A DNA stretch of 64,000 nt from Bacillota bacterium (GCA_023407575.1 JAEYLX010000019.1:124001-188000), one strand, 5' to 3'. Shown: positions 43,175-52,670, counted from the first letter of the stretch. Numbers and translations: made by a program. The notes: generated by a model not told the origin, from the sequence alone.

Positions 43175-43735
43175 TTAATAGGCTTTAAATTCAGTACACG
43201 AAAATGACTCGTCAAAATCAATCTCAGATATTCCACAATAAGGTATAACTGGGTCATAAACAAATCGGCGTATCACTAGGCCATGTGTCACTACAATAAT
43301 TTTTTTGTATTCGCTATAACGTAAGAGTGCCCTTTTTGCACGGTTGAATACATCCTCAAGGTTTTCAAATTTTATCTCGGTATCATTTGGACGAACTCCT
43401 TTATATTCAAAACATAACTCCCTTGCTTTTGAAGCTTCTTTGTGAGATGAATATTGAAAAGACAAATCTGGCATCCACTCATGTAAATCTAATTCTATTT
43501 TTATGTTTAACTTTCTATTTTTAGATATAATTGCTGCCGTCTGCAAAGCACGTGTATACGGAGAAGAAACAATTATTTCAGCATTATCCAACCTACTATC
43601 AAAGGAAGCATTCTCAGCAATTTGAATGCCATCTTCAGTTAAATGGGCTAAGTCTAAACCATGTCCAATATATTTTCTTTCTTCAACAAAGGAATAATCA
43701 GGTTCACTATGTCTCATAAAGACTATCTTTTGCAT
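43175..43735 (-). CDS. Histidine phosphatase family protein
   Basis: 186 residues. The catalytic motif is an RHG variant, MRHSEP (Arg8-His9), near the N-terminus. The second Arg is in SSPYTRALQTA, the catalytic acid probably in DLHEWMPD, and the second His in VVTHGLVIRR. The position of all four catalytic elements matches the branch 1 histidine phosphatases (phosphoglycerate mutase-like). Having Ser rather than Gly after the His is tolerated in some members. It is cytoplasmic; substrate unknown (sugar phosphate, nucleotide or protein). Confidence 0.85.
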   Translation of the reverse strand: MQKIVFMRHSEPDYSFVEERKYIGHGLDLAHLTEDGIQIAENASFDSRLDNAEIIVSSPYTRALQTAAIISKNRKLNIKIELDLHEWMPDLSFQYSSHKEASKARELCFEYKGVRPNDTEIKFENLEDVFNRAKRALLRYSEYKKIIVVTHGLVIRRFVYDPVIPYCGISEIDFDESFSCTEFKAY

Positions 43736-43807
43736 ACTACATACACCTCCACGAATCTCCCCTTTTTCAGTTGCTATCCCTTTTTACAAGCTTGAGTTAT
43801 TGGACAT

Positions 43808-44761
43808 TTAACATTTTATAAGAATTCTTAAAATCCGAAGTATCCTATCGTTTTTACGATAATTCGCCTTAGACCAGGTTTTAGAGTAATGTCCAAATAA
43901 AGGAATTGTATTGGGTAATATAACATCATGATAAATCAGTCTGTGAATCTCATTTAATAAATGCTCGGTTGTTCTTTTACTCATAAATTCAGGAAACAAA
44001 GAAAAATCACTTAATTCCTCCAACCCAGAAAGCCATGTTAGAAAATTTTTGGATTCTAAATACTCAATGTCTGAGGATGGGTTATTGGTACGATAATAAA
44101 TTCCTTCCTTTCTATACCAGATATACTCTAAGAAAACTCTTTGTTTTGCCTCATCTAAGAATACATTGTCCTGTAAAAGCCAGATAATATATACCATAAA
44201 TGGCTTTAATAAGATTTCATTGCTTTTTCTATTTTTCTGTTCCCAAATCTCCTCTTTAAATGAGCCACCAATACATGCTTTGGAAAAATTATAAGCACAT
44301 ATTTTTTTCCTTTTTTGCACTAAAGGATGTTGTGGGTCAAATAAAGATAGATTTGCGGCAACTAAAGTTCTAAATGCGATTTGAAAACCATAATGATGTT
44401 CATTCGTATCCAACCACTCTTCCTGTCCCTGAATATACCTTTCCATAAGTTGAAGAGCTTTATAAATTAGTTCATCACTTTTATCCAATGCTAATTCTCG
44501 GGCACGTCTTAGAGCTGATTCTGTAGTAGTAAACTTTTGCTTTATCAGTGACTTCGTATCCTGAGTATGAAATCTACCCCAGGAGCCATTTTCCCATTGT
44601 TCTGCCTCTAGTTGTTGATACCACTTTGATTCTCTAAGCTTATTATATTCAGATTCATTGTGTAAACTATGTATTATTTCTTTTTTTAATATGTATTGAG
44701 GAACAGGGTCATGCATATTCTCCTTAAGATAATCAAATGCTGCTTGCAGATCCTTAAGCAA
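43808..44761 (-). CDS. Hypothetical helical protein
   Basis: 317 residues from a TTG start at 44761 with GGGGGTG upstream. The protein is almost all helical, with Trp/Gln/Glu-rich segments (KWYQQLEAEQWENGSWGRF) that resemble the repeats of terpene-cyclase-like alpha/alpha barrels, but no DxDD or QW-repeat set is complete. No signal peptide or membrane segment. I do not assign a function. It lies alone between the histidine phosphatase and flavin reductase genes. Confidence 0.55.
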   Translation of the reverse strand: MLKDLQAAFDYLKENMHDPVPQYILKKEIIHSLHNESEYNKLRESKWYQQLEAEQWENGSWGRFHTQDTKSLIKQKFTTTESALRRARELALDKSDELIYKALQLMERYIQGQEEWLDTNEHHYGFQIAFRTLVAANLSLFDPQHPLVQKRKKICAYNFSKACIGGSFKEEIWEQKNRKSNEILLKPFMVYIIWLLQDNVFLDEAKQRVFLEYIWYRKEGIYYRTNNPSSDIEYLESKNFLTWLSGLEELSDFSLFPEFMSKRTTEHLLNEIHRLIYHDVILPNTIPLFGHYSKTWSKANYRKNDRILRILRILIKC

Positions 44762-44839
44762 TATAACACCCCCTTACTCGTATAGTAGAATAGTCATTCA
44801 ATCTTCCCAACTTATAATTATATATCACTTTCCTATTAC

Positions 44840-45433
44840 TTACATATTCTCGTGTTCCAAATTATCTTTAACTAAATGATTTTTCCACTCGCCACATCCG
44901 CCAATTCTACTTCCAATTGAAAAATAATTATAAGGTGCATATACTACAGGATTCAACATTTTCAAATCAATCATTTTAAGGTCCATTCCTTCAAACCTTG
45001 TATCTATCTGAATATTTTTTATGTCAGCTAAGAAGAGGTGACTTCCCTCTAATTCTATTATTTCAGTTACTTCACATTCATAAACCCAATTACTCTGCTC
45101 TAAAATGGGTACTTTTAAATAATTCCCCCATTTATAATCAATCTGTATATCATTCTTAAGTTTTTCTTCACCATTTGTAGTTCCAAAATAGTCTGCAAGC
45201 CATATAATATCCTCACTAATTAGGTTTGCTGAAAACATTTTATTGCGCAAAATATTCGTTTTCGTTTGCTTGTTACCGCCTATTGTCATCATTAAATGTG
45301 GTGTCTTGTCAAACGAAAAACCAATCCAGGTTATAATACAAAAATTTGGTACATCATCTTCATTTTTTTTGCCTATGATATACATGGGTTGAGGACTGAA
45401 TACCCAATCAGGTTTAATATCCATCTTATGCAT
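44840..45433 (-). CDS. Flavin reductase-like FMN-binding protein
   Basis: About 197 residues from the ATG at 45433 (AAGGAG about 10 nt upstream); a reading from 45466 adds 11 residues. It has the split-barrel layout of the flavin reductase-like family: PQPMYIIGKKNEDDVPNF, FCIITWIGFSFDKTPHLMMT, KTNILRNKMFSANLIS, and the ADYFGTTNGEEK loop near the FMN. It probably reduces FMN or a bound substrate with NAD(P)H. The C-terminal SRIGGCGEWK contains the only clustered Gly/Cys. Partner unknown. Confidence 0.8.
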   Translation of the reverse strand: MHKMDIKPDWVFSPQPMYIIGKKNEDDVPNFCIITWIGFSFDKTPHLMMTIGGNKQTKTNILRNKMFSANLISEDIIWLADYFGTTNGEEKLKNDIQIDYKWGNYLKVPILEQSNWVYECEVTEIIELEGSHLFLADIKNIQIDTRFEGMDLKMIDLKMLNPVVYAPYNYFSIGSRIGGCGEWKNHLVKDNLEHENM

Positions 45434-45807
45434 AAATCGATCTCTCCTTATATAAGAATCTTCCATATATTGATAACTTTAGTTATACTATTAAACGAAA
45501 CAACCACTAACATGACCAATATCTCTTAGCTATAGCCCGATTACTTGATAAGACTTCCTTTATAAATACTTATATTATTATTTATCCATTATTATACAGC
45601 TTATTACAAAACTCTACAAGCATGTTAGGAGAACAAAATAATCCATATTAGCCCAACCTTATTATATTTAGATTCTAAAATGGAAGCTTACTTAACCACA
45701 ACGATTGGTATAAATCCTTGTATCTGGCAACCCTATCATTGCAACTTAATTCATAAACATAGTAATAAATATGTAATTGTGAGCAGAATACATTGTCAAT
45801 AATACTA
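45434..45807. other. 374-nt AT-rich gap without a supported gene
   Basis: On the minus strand a short open stretch (FCSQLHIYYYVYELSC, about 45680-45785) follows the GNAT stop, but it has no start or ribosome site and I recognise nothing in it. No terminator with a clear T run was seen. Confidence 0.35.
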
Positions 45808-46341
45808 TTAAAAATATAAATCATTAATTAATTCATATACACTCAAATACTTTTCTGCATGTGAAAAGGTAAATCCAGTTTTTTCAAGAACTCTGCGAGA
45901 CGACCAGTTTTCATGTTCAACCTTCCCAACTATTTTGAGTTCAGCATTGCATTCCTTTAATCTAGAAAATCCCCATCCTACTGCTGCCCTAACTGCTTCA
46001 GTAGCATATCCTTTGTTCTGAAAAGCTTCTCCAATTTCGTATCCTATTTCAACATCATTACAACGACATTTGCCTAAGCCTATAAATCCAATTAATTCAT
46101 CAGTTTCTTTCAACACAATTGCCAGCCCCGCTTCTTCTTTGAGAATGTCAATTTTATGAGACCACAATAAAATATTATCTTCAATACTCTTAATTCCAAA
46201 ATGTTCCGTTAAAACATCTGGTTCTTGAAAATAAAACCATCTTCTACGCGATTTTTCATTTCTTAGTTTTACTAAAGTAGGTAAGTCCTCCATTCGATAA
46301 GGTCGAAATTCTAGCCGTTCACTTTTAAAATATTCGTTCAT
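45808..46341 (-). CDS. GNAT-family acetyltransferase (RimJ/RimL type)
   Basis: 177 residues of the Acetyltransf_3 type: SERLEFRPYRMEDLPTLVKL at the start, an acetyl-CoA loop EAFQNKGYATEAVRAAVGWG and the NWSSRRVLEKTGFTFSHAEK C-terminal motif. Such proteins acetylate protein N-termini, aminoglycosides or small amines. It lies 74 nt downstream of an AraC-GyrI regulator gene on the same strand and may be controlled by it. Confidence 0.85.
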   Translation of the reverse strand: MNEYFKSERLEFRPYRMEDLPTLVKLRNEKSRRRWFYFQEPDVLTEHFGIKSIEDNILLWSHKIDILKEEAGLAIVLKETDELIGFIGLGKCRCNDVEIGYEIGEAFQNKGYATEAVRAAVGWGFSRLKECNAELKIVGKVEHENWSSRRVLEKTGFTFSHAEKYLSVYELINDLYF

Positions 46342-46415
46342 CTATAAGCCCCTCAATGTACATGATAAATATTCATTTTTATTAAAACATCTTTCCTAAT
46401 GCACTTATTATCCAA

Positions 46416-47300
46416 TTATTTATTTAAGACAGGAATCCAAATTTCACATTTATAATTCTTTGGTTCCGCTTCACCAGGGATACTAAATACCTCTAGATAT
46501 GGAATAGTTTCATTTCTTTTATAATTGCTAAGTGGGAGCCACTCAGATAATACTTTAGCATAAGTCTTACCAGTTGCATCATTATGTGGTTCGTATTCAA
46601 CTGCAAAAACCGCCCAGGTAGTTGCTAGGAATTCTTCTACCTCCATTCCGTTTAGTATAGGCTCATCTGTAAGTTCCGCACCAATTATGCATTGATAATC
46701 ATTTTGGGGAGCATCTAATATACTTGCATCATTTGGTGGTGGAATGAACATATAAGCTCCAACTTGCCAAAAAGGTGCCTTATAATAACTTTTGTTCAAG
46801 TTATTGTTTCGCAGCCGGTGATCATAATTATTATTAAAATTTACCCAGTCGTTCCATTCACCGTTGCATTTATACCCAATTATCTTGAAACTTTCTTTAC
46901 TTTCAATTCTAAAATCCATTTCAGTCACACCTTTTATAATGAACTTGAAGGTAATTTTAGGATATGTCTTTAAGGAAATACCTTTTTTACGAGCAACTGC
47001 CGGTGTATGTCCATGTAATTCTTTAAAAGCACGAGTAAATGCAGATTGTGATTCATAACAGTATTTTAGAGCTATATCAACAATACCTTCTTTCGCGTTT
47101 TGTATATCAAAAACTGCTTGAGACAATCTTCTCCGTCTGATATACTCTGAAACAGACATTCCAGCTACGAATGAAAAGATTCGTGAGAATTCATATACAG
47201 AACAACCTACTAATTTTGCCATTGATTCCATCTCTATATCGCTAGTTAAATTATCTTCAATATAATCAACTACTTTGTTCATACTTTGAATCCAATCCAT
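46416..47300 (-). CDS. AraC-family regulator with GyrI-like effector domain
   Basis: 294 residues. The N-terminal AraC domain (about 5-105) has two helix-turn-helices (MESMAKLVGCSVYEFSRIF and IVDIALKYCYESQSAFTRAF). It is joined to a C-terminal GyrI-like/AraC_E_bind domain (about 125-294), with EMDFRIESKESFKIIGYKC at its start and VFSIPGEAEPKNYKCEIWIP at its end. This Rob/BmrR-type layout binds hydrophobic or cationic drugs and activates resistance genes. AAAGGCGG precedes the ATG. The downstream GNAT gene is a plausible target. Confidence 0.88.
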   Translation of the reverse strand: MDWIQSMNKVVDYIEDNLTSDIEMESMAKLVGCSVYEFSRIFSFVAGMSVSEYIRRRRLSQAVFDIQNAKEGIVDIALKYCYESQSAFTRAFKELHGHTPAVARKKGISLKTYPKITFKFIIKGVTEMDFRIESKESFKIIGYKCNGEWNDWVNFNNNYDHRLRNNNLNKSYYKAPFWQVGAYMFIPPPNDASILDAPQNDYQCIIGAELTDEPILNGMEVEEFLATTWAVFAVEYEPHNDATGKTYAKVLSEWLPLSNYKRNETIPYLEVFSIPGEAEPKNYKCEIWIPVLNK

Positions 47301-47633
47301 ATAACCCGCCTTTCTTATATTATTATAAATGTCTTATAAATAGATTTCTTTACATTTATTGCAATGTTTTGTATATTGTATCATTCAAAACCATATTTTT
47401 TTAAATATTCAACGTATAGATAATATTATACCATATTGTGAGATTTGAACTAATTAAAGCATAAAATAATCATATTCACACACTTAATGGATAGGAATGT
47501 ATTTTGATAGATGTAACCAGCGTCTACTACCTGATAACGAAAAGCACCCTATCATTATGATATGATAAGATGCCTTTTAAAGTATTAACAATTCTTCTTC
47601 CTTCTTTTAATCTGGAATGACTTCTATCACCCT
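47301..47633. other. Non-coding gap upstream of the AraC-GyrI gene
   Basis: AT-rich, with the terminator of the lipoprotein gene at 47538-47580. I see nothing else that can be supported. Confidence 0.35.
47538..47580 (-). terminator. Terminator after the small lipoprotein gene
   Basis: Imperfect stem AAAGCACCCTATCAT with ATGATAAGATGCCTTT, about 55 nt past the stop codon on the minus strand. Confidence 0.6.
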
Positions 47634-48290
47634 TTAAAAATCCTCTTTTAATAGGTACACCGCATACGCCTTACCTGTTTCTGCATCATAATTCACGGAT
47701 ATAAATATATCTCCAGTTTTAAAATGTGCCTCGCCATTGCTCTCCTTCGTGGGATCACCGAACTTCTCCTTAAAGGTTTGTATATCATCGCCTACCTTTA
47801 ACCCATTAAAATCAATCTCTGTACTTACCGTAAAAATTTGATTTACCTTACCCTTATCATCAAACCAAACCCTGATTTCAGGCTGAGTAAATTCTATTCC
47901 ACCTTCGTCAACCGTTGTATGGTCCGAATTCACATTTGCGATCAGCTCATCTTTGGATAATCCTATTAGAGCAACCAACTGGGTCATATTCTTATACTGA
48001 CTCGCTTCTCCAGTAGCCATGCCTTGATCTGAATCAGAATCTTGATTATCCATCACTGGCTCTTGTGAGGATTCAGCTGAAGGTTCTTCTGTTGGCTCTA
48101 CTGCTGGCTCTAGCGTTGGCTTTACAGTAGCCTCTAGCGTTGGTTCCTGTTCCTGAACTTGTTCCGGCTTCTGACTCATGGTTCCCTCTTCTTTCGCATT
48201 GCAGGCAGTCAGGCCTACCAAACAAAATATTGAAATAAGAATGATAGCAGCTTTCTTCACTAATTGATTATTCACAAAATTATTCTTCAT
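47634..48290 (-). CDS. Small lipoprotein with acidic linker, unknown function
   Basis: 218 residues. The lipoprotein signal ends GLTAC (Cys30). A long Glu/Pro/Thr linker (about 35-95, with repeated TLEP/VEPTEEP units) leads to a globular C-terminal domain (about 98-218) that resembles small secreted domains of the SmpA/DUF4309 kind: TQLVALIGLSKDEL, GLKVGDDIQTFKEKFGDPTK. It is tethered to the outer membrane face of the cell. A hairpin separates it from the two-component system, so it probably has its own promoter, though the short gap (136 nt) leaves co-transcription possible. Confidence 0.7.
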   Translation of the reverse strand: MKNNFVNNQLVKKAAIILISIFCLVGLTACNAKEEGTMSQKPEQVQEQEPTLEATVKPTLEPAVEPTEEPSAESSQEPVMDNQDSDSDQGMATGEASQYKNMTQLVALIGLSKDELIANVNSDHTTVDEGGIEFTQPEIRVWFDDKGKVNQIFTVSTEIDFNGLKVGDDIQTFKEKFGDPTKESNGEAHFKTGDIFISVNYDAETGKAYAVYLLKEDF

Positions 48291-48375
48291 ATGTTTTCTC
48301 CTATTATTTATATTAATTTAGTCATTGATAAAGATTAATAATTAGTAATTACGAAATGATATCATATATTAATTG

Positions 48376-48414
48376 CAGATATAAAACAGAAATATAATTT
48401 CTAATTTATATCTG
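48376..48414 (-). terminator. Nested hairpin after the histidine kinase gene
   Basis: CAGATATAAA pairs with TTTATATCTG (10 bp) around an inner AGAAAT/ATTTCT stem, 13 nt past the kinase stop. AT-rich and without a strong T run, so termination may be partial. Confidence 0.5.
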
Positions 48415-48426
48415 TGTAGGCCCTCC

Positions 48427-49800
48427 TTATTTATCATCTATTGGCAACAATATGATAACGGATGTCCCTTTCTCGTATTCACTTTCAATTTGAATAGAGC
48501 CTTGGTGCAATTCAATAATATTCTTAGAGATTGCTAATCCGAGTCCTGCTCCAAGGGATTTGGAATCTATTTTATAAAAGGATTCCATGATATGTTTCTG
48601 ATTTTCTTTCGTTATTCCTATCCCATTATCCTTAAACTCTATTCGTAACTCATTTTGAAAGGTTGTTTGTATTATATGGATTTTCTCGCCTTTATTCGAG
48701 AATTTCACTGAATTATCCAGGATATTTAGCAACACCTGCTTTAATTTATCCCTATCTACTATAATAGTAACTGGAGAAGTTTCGACAATCAATTGAAGTT
48801 CTTTCTTCTCTATTTTCTTATTTAGTTGAAAAGTCACCTCTTGAATCAATTGATCTACCTGAACTTTTGTTTTAATCAAATCCATTCGATTAGATTGGTA
48901 TCTGGAAAAATCAAGCAGGTCTTCTACTAACCCGATTAAACGCTCAGTTTCACTATTTATTATATTTAAACCAAATTGAAATTCTTCCTGGGTTAATGCA
49001 TCGGCGTCCTGTATTGTCTCAATCCAACCTTTGATACCAGTAAGAGGTGTTCTAAGTTCATGCGTAATCGATGAGATAAAATCGTTTTTCAAGCGATCCG
49101 TTTTTATAATCTCATCCCCCATAAAGTTAAGCATATCAGCCAATTCCCCCAATTCATGGGGATAGGTCTTTTCAATCTTATTTTTATACTGCCCCTTCGC
49201 CATCTTCTGGGTATAATGAATAATATCTTTTAAAGGTTTCACAATGGAGTTACCCAAGCGAAGGCTAATAAGAAAAACCAGGAAAGCTACTGCAATACAG
49301 ATACCCACTACATAAATGGTTAATGTATTAATCAGATTGTCTACATTTTTTAAGGTGGTAATATATCGTAGTACTCCTACAACCTGCCCACGATAAATCA
49401 AAGGCGTATAAAAAGCTAAGATTTTTTCCTTTGTAACCTTCATACTCTCAATTTTATAAATAGTCTTACCTTCCAAAACCTTGGGATCTATGTCTAAACG
49501 AACAGTTTCATAAAAGCCTGAAGATGATTGTATAAGTTCCCCTTCCCTACTAAGTAATTGGACTTCACCTTCTTTGTACTGATATGTTTTTATTATTTGC
49601 TCACTATAACCTATTAGTCTTTCGAAGGATAAATACACTTCATTGCTCCAATTAAAATTAACACCTTCGGCGTGGGTCTGAAATGTATTTGCGACGGATT
49701 GCTGATAAAAATGTTTTAGTGCAAAATTAAATCCTAGCGTAACAAGGCTTAATGTAAGGAAGATTATAATCATAAAATAAAGTATTATTTTTCGTTTCAT
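48427..49800 (-). CDS. Sensor histidine kinase
   Basis: 457 residues: TM1 (about 8-28), an extracellular sensor region of about 125 residues, TM2 (about 160-182), HAMP (about 183-235), HisKA with phospho-acceptor His247 in SSITHELRTP, and a HATPase domain with N-box LLNILDNSVKF, G1 FKDNGIGI and G2 GAGLGLAI. It is a standard OmpR-class kinase that senses an envelope or extracellular signal. It starts 3 nt after the response regulator stop, in an operon with the FG-GAP lipoprotein. Confidence 0.92.
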   Translation of the reverse strand: MKRKIILYFMIIIFLTLSLVTLGFNFALKHFYQQSVANTFQTHAEGVNFNWSNEVYLSFERLIGYSEQIIKTYQYKEGEVQLLSREGELIQSSSGFYETVRLDIDPKVLEGKTIYKIESMKVTKEKILAFYTPLIYRGQVVGVLRYITTLKNVDNLINTLTIYVVGICIAVAFLVFLISLRLGNSIVKPLKDIIHYTQKMAKGQYKNKIEKTYPHELGELADMLNFMGDEIIKTDRLKNDFISSITHELRTPLTGIKGWIETIQDADALTQEEFQFGLNIINSETERLIGLVEDLLDFSRYQSNRMDLIKTKVQVDQLIQEVTFQLNKKIEKKELQLIVETSPVTIIVDRDKLKQVLLNILDNSVKFSNKGEKIHIIQTTFQNELRIEFKDNGIGITKENQKHIMESFYKIDSKSLGAGLGLAISKNIIELHQGSIQIESEYEKGTSVIILLPIDDK

Positions 49801-49803
49801 TGT

Positions 49804-50490
49804 TTATTCTTTCCACATGTATCCATGTCCCCAAACAGTTATTAAATATTTCGGATTTGATGGGTCAATTTCAATTTTAGACCGAATGCGCCTTATATTT
49901 ACATCTATAACTTTCATATCTCCAACATAATTCACTCCCCATATTTCATCCAAAAGATCATTTCGTGTATACACCTGTTCTTTATTGGTAATCAGAAATT
50001 GCAGTAAACAATATTCCGTTGGAGTTAATTTAATTTCTTTTCCCAGCATAGACATATTTTTATTGGTTAAATCCAGTTGAAACGGACCAGAATTTAATAC
50101 TGATATATTTCTTGTACTACTATAGTAATTCATCCTGCGTAACAGGGAAATAATTCGAACCTCTAGTTCCGCCAGGCTAAAAGGCTTCGTAAGATAATCA
50201 TCCGCTCCTTGCGCCAATCCCTTTATCTTATCTTCCTCTTGTGATCTTGCAGTAAGCATAATAATACCTGTGGATAAACCCAGACTTCTAATCTCCTGGC
50301 ATACCTGATAACCATCGATACCCGGAAGAGAAATATCAAGTAATACGATATCAATCTTATTGCTTTTGATTAATCTTAACGCTTCTTCTCCGTTTTCTGC
50401 TTCGATAACTTGATAATTCTTCTTTCGTAAATTAAGACTCACAAAAGTTCGTATTGATAATTCATCTTCAATAACAAGGATTGTATTCAT
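49804..50490 (-). CDS. OmpR/PhoB-family response regulator
   Basis: About 228 residues from the ATG at 50490 (MNTILVIEDE), with GGTGGAGA upstream; a frame from 50520 adds 10 atypical residues. The receiver domain has phospho-acceptor Asp52 in IVLLDISLPG. The C-terminal winged-helix Trans_reg_C domain (about 130-228) includes IKLTPTEYCLLQFLITN and the wing YLITVWGHGYMW. It should bind direct repeats with an 11-bp period; such a pair lies upstream of the operon at 51864-51880. Confidence 0.92.
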   Translation of the reverse strand: MNTILVIEDELSIRTFVSLNLRKKNYQVIEAENGEEALRLIKSNKIDIVLLDISLPGIDGYQVCQEIRSLGLSTGIIMLTARSQEEDKIKGLAQGADDYLTKPFSLAELEVRIISLLRRMNYYSSTRNISVLNSGPFQLDLTNKNMSMLGKEIKLTPTEYCLLQFLITNKEQVYTRNDLLDEIWGVNYVGDMKVIDVNIRRIRSKIEIDPSNPKYLITVWGHGYMWKE

Positions 50491-50536
50491 TCTTTTCTCC
50501 ACCAGTTCTCTTTTATCCAATCAGTATTATTATACA

Positions 50537-51796
50537 TTAATCAAAATCATTTTCAATTAAATGAAAATTATCTACTGAAATAAGAGTATCATCTGTAAGC
50601 TCCGTATAAAAAATAAAATTCTTTGTTTCTCCTAATTTAGTGCTATCACCCTTATAAGAAGACAACTCACTCCACTTCACTTCAAATAATGTTTTCTGAT
50701 CTTCATCAGAAATCAACCTAACACCATTATCAAGCTTTTCTATGGTAACTTTATTATACCAAACCAATGGAATCGTTATATAGAAACCATGCATATCATC
50801 ACTAAAACGTTGCTCGATTATTTCTTTGGTACCATCGATACTATAATCATTATAAGTATAGATGAAGGGTATTTCAGCAAAGGCCGCATCTTCATATCCT
50901 TTCGGTATATACATGCCTCCTACGTCTATAATTCCGTCTTCATTAATATCAGTAGAATATAGTGGATACTCCTTTAATAAAGTACCATCATAATCATCCC
51001 CAACTTTGACTAGTTTCCTTTTATCAATTGCTATAATCTCGGTCAGCATGGAATGTGCTCCAATACCGCTATCAATAAAAATCGCCTTGTTTCCATCCAC
51101 TAGATTTCCACTAATGATATTTTCATGATAAGCATCCGGGTTTAATTCTATCGATGACAGTAACTTCAATTCTTGATTTTCATAACTATATAAGTCTGCG
51201 GTCTGTTTTAATGTAGCATCGCCTTTTAACAGAACTATGTCAGATATATTATCAGCGTTATCATCTTCTATTTGAACCCATTCATAATCCGTATTTACCA
51301 CATTATACAAGCCAGTGCCTTGCAACTTATAGATAAGAAGCTGATTCTTTTTTACTTCATCTTTAAACCCTACGCCAACGATTACTTCTTTGATACCATT
51401 TCCATCGAGATCTTCCAATTTAAAATAGTCAAGATAATTATAATTTGTATTTGTATCTGCGATTTTATTCCAGTTTCCATCAACCTCTTTCAATACGAGC
51501 AGATGAATCGAATTATTTTGCTTCGTATCATAGTACAAGGCATAAACCTCTTGTATTCCATCATTGTCTATGTCTTCCATAAAAACTGACTGTTTCGGAA
51601 TCGAATTAGCTGCAGTTGCATATTCTGCGTCTTCCGGTAATAGTTTTTCAAGGACATCTTTGATATCCTCCTGTTTTTCGTCGGCTAATTTAGGTTTATC
51701 AATCAGTGTTACACTATCTCCAACTGCCTGGCAGCCAGATAATATCATCACTATGCTAGCGATTACACTTATTCCTAAACTTTTTTTATACTTCAT
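50537..51796 (-). CDS. FG-GAP/VCBS-like repeat lipoprotein, first gene of the two-component operon
   Basis: About 419 residues from the ATG at 51796, 9 nt after AGGAGG. The lipoprotein signal ends LSGC (about Cys22). The body carries several DxDNDGxxE calcium-type repeats (MEDIDNDGIQEVYALYY, FKLEDLDGNGIKEVIVGVG, IEDDNADNISDIVLLKG, STDINEDGIIDVGGMYIP), which suggests a beta-propeller of the FG-GAP/integrin type on the cell surface. It is followed closely by the response regulator and kinase genes, so it may modulate or report on the signal that the kinase reads. The ligand is unknown. Confidence 0.8.
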   Translation of the reverse strand: MKYKKSLGISVIASIVMILSGCQAVGDSVTLIDKPKLADEKQEDIKDVLEKLLPEDAEYATAANSIPKQSVFMEDIDNDGIQEVYALYYDTKQNNSIHLLVLKEVDGNWNKIADTNTNYNYLDYFKLEDLDGNGIKEVIVGVGFKDEVKKNQLLIYKLQGTGLYNVVNTDYEWVQIEDDNADNISDIVLLKGDATLKQTADLYSYENQELKLLSSIELNPDAYHENIISGNLVDGNKAIFIDSGIGAHSMLTEIIAIDKRKLVKVGDDYDGTLLKEYPLYSTDINEDGIIDVGGMYIPKGYEDAAFAEIPFIYTYNDYSIDGTKEIIEQRFSDDMHGFYITIPLVWYNKVTIEKLDNGVRLISDEDQKTLFEVKWSELSSYKGDSTKLGETKNFIFYTELTDDTLISVDNFHLIENDFD

Positions 51797-51837
51797 ACTT
51801 CTCATCCTCCTGTTATTCCTGCTGATGTTATAACTTA

Positions 51838-51880
51838 ATTATAAATGTATTTAAGAAAAGAGGGTTACAAAGTAATTACA
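51838..51880 (-). promoter_or_regulatory. Putative autoregulated promoter of the two-component operon
   Basis: On the minus strand TGTAAT-N5-TGTAAC (51864-51880) forms a direct repeat with an 11-bp period, the usual form of an OmpR/PhoB-family binding site. Twenty nt downstream is a -10 TATAAT (51838-51843), and no good -35 is present, which fits activation by the encoded response regulator. Confidence 0.45.
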
Positions 51881-52154
51881 GATTATATATATCTTGCTCT
51901 TTCTTGTAAAATAATTGAGCAATTCTCTCATTGCTCATGACTATCGTTCCACTTTATCTGTGCCATAAAAACCTCACAAAATATTTTTTTTATCTTCTGT
52001 TTTACCATAATATACTTCAGGTTTTACTTCTCGGTTTTCAAATATATCAAAAAAGACCCTCATATCAACTTTTATAGTTAATATAAAGATCTCTCAATTT
52101 ATTCTCATGAAGAACTACGATTCTATCTTTAAGAAAAGTTCATCTTTATTAATT
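51881..52154. other. AT-rich gap without a supported gene
   Basis: Between the two-component operon promoter and the broken HD gene. A 29-residue minus-strand stretch (MRVFFDIFENREVKPEVYYG) might be another gene fragment; I cannot place it. Confidence 0.3.
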
Positions 52155-52670
52155 TTAAAAACCTGCGTTACCCTCAAAGAAAACATAACTATCAATGATT
52201 GCTGAAAATAATAGATTAGCCTGGTCCTATGAAAGTTTATCAGCAACAAATAGAGCCATATCATAGCTAGTAGGGTTTGCTTTTAAAGTTGAGTGACATT
52301 CAATAGAAGATAATATTCTTTCATCTTCTACATTAAAAAATGTGTTTGCTAATAACCTTGAAATTTTTTGATGCAAAATAAATGGATATTTCAATTCAGC
52401 TTCATCAATATATAAATTATTCTCTCTCATGTAGTTTAACATATCCTTTGGTTGAATTACTGCACTGATATCATGTAAATAACCACTTATAATACATACG
52501 TTTTTTGTCTAAACCGAATTTTTCTGCTATTTCACTATTTTTTTAGCTACAGCCATAACATGTTTTAATGTTTTATTCCTATTGTTTTTTATTAGGAAAT
52601 TAGTTACATCAATTTCTATGTTCCCAGTAACTATAATCTGGTTAACATATTTATAGTTATTTATATCCAT
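52155..52670 (-). pseudogene. Broken HD-domain hydrolase gene (YqeK-like)
   Basis: It starts at an ATG at 52670 with AGAGGTG upstream: MDINNYKYVNQIIVTGNIEI. The frame runs to KHVMAVAKK, is broken in an A run (about 52548), continues in another frame as SEIAEKFGLDKK, and shifts again at a second A run (about 52515). It then reads on as GYLHDISAVIQPKDMLNYMR and ends IECHSTLKANPTSYDMALFV-ADKLS. A TAG then stands where the family has Trp, followed in frame by DQANLLFSAIID. HD landmarks (H near the start, LHD, FILHQKIS, CHSTLKANP) are all recognisable. Two frameshifts and a nonsense codon make it a pseudogene unless sequencing errors are involved. Confidence 0.8.
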
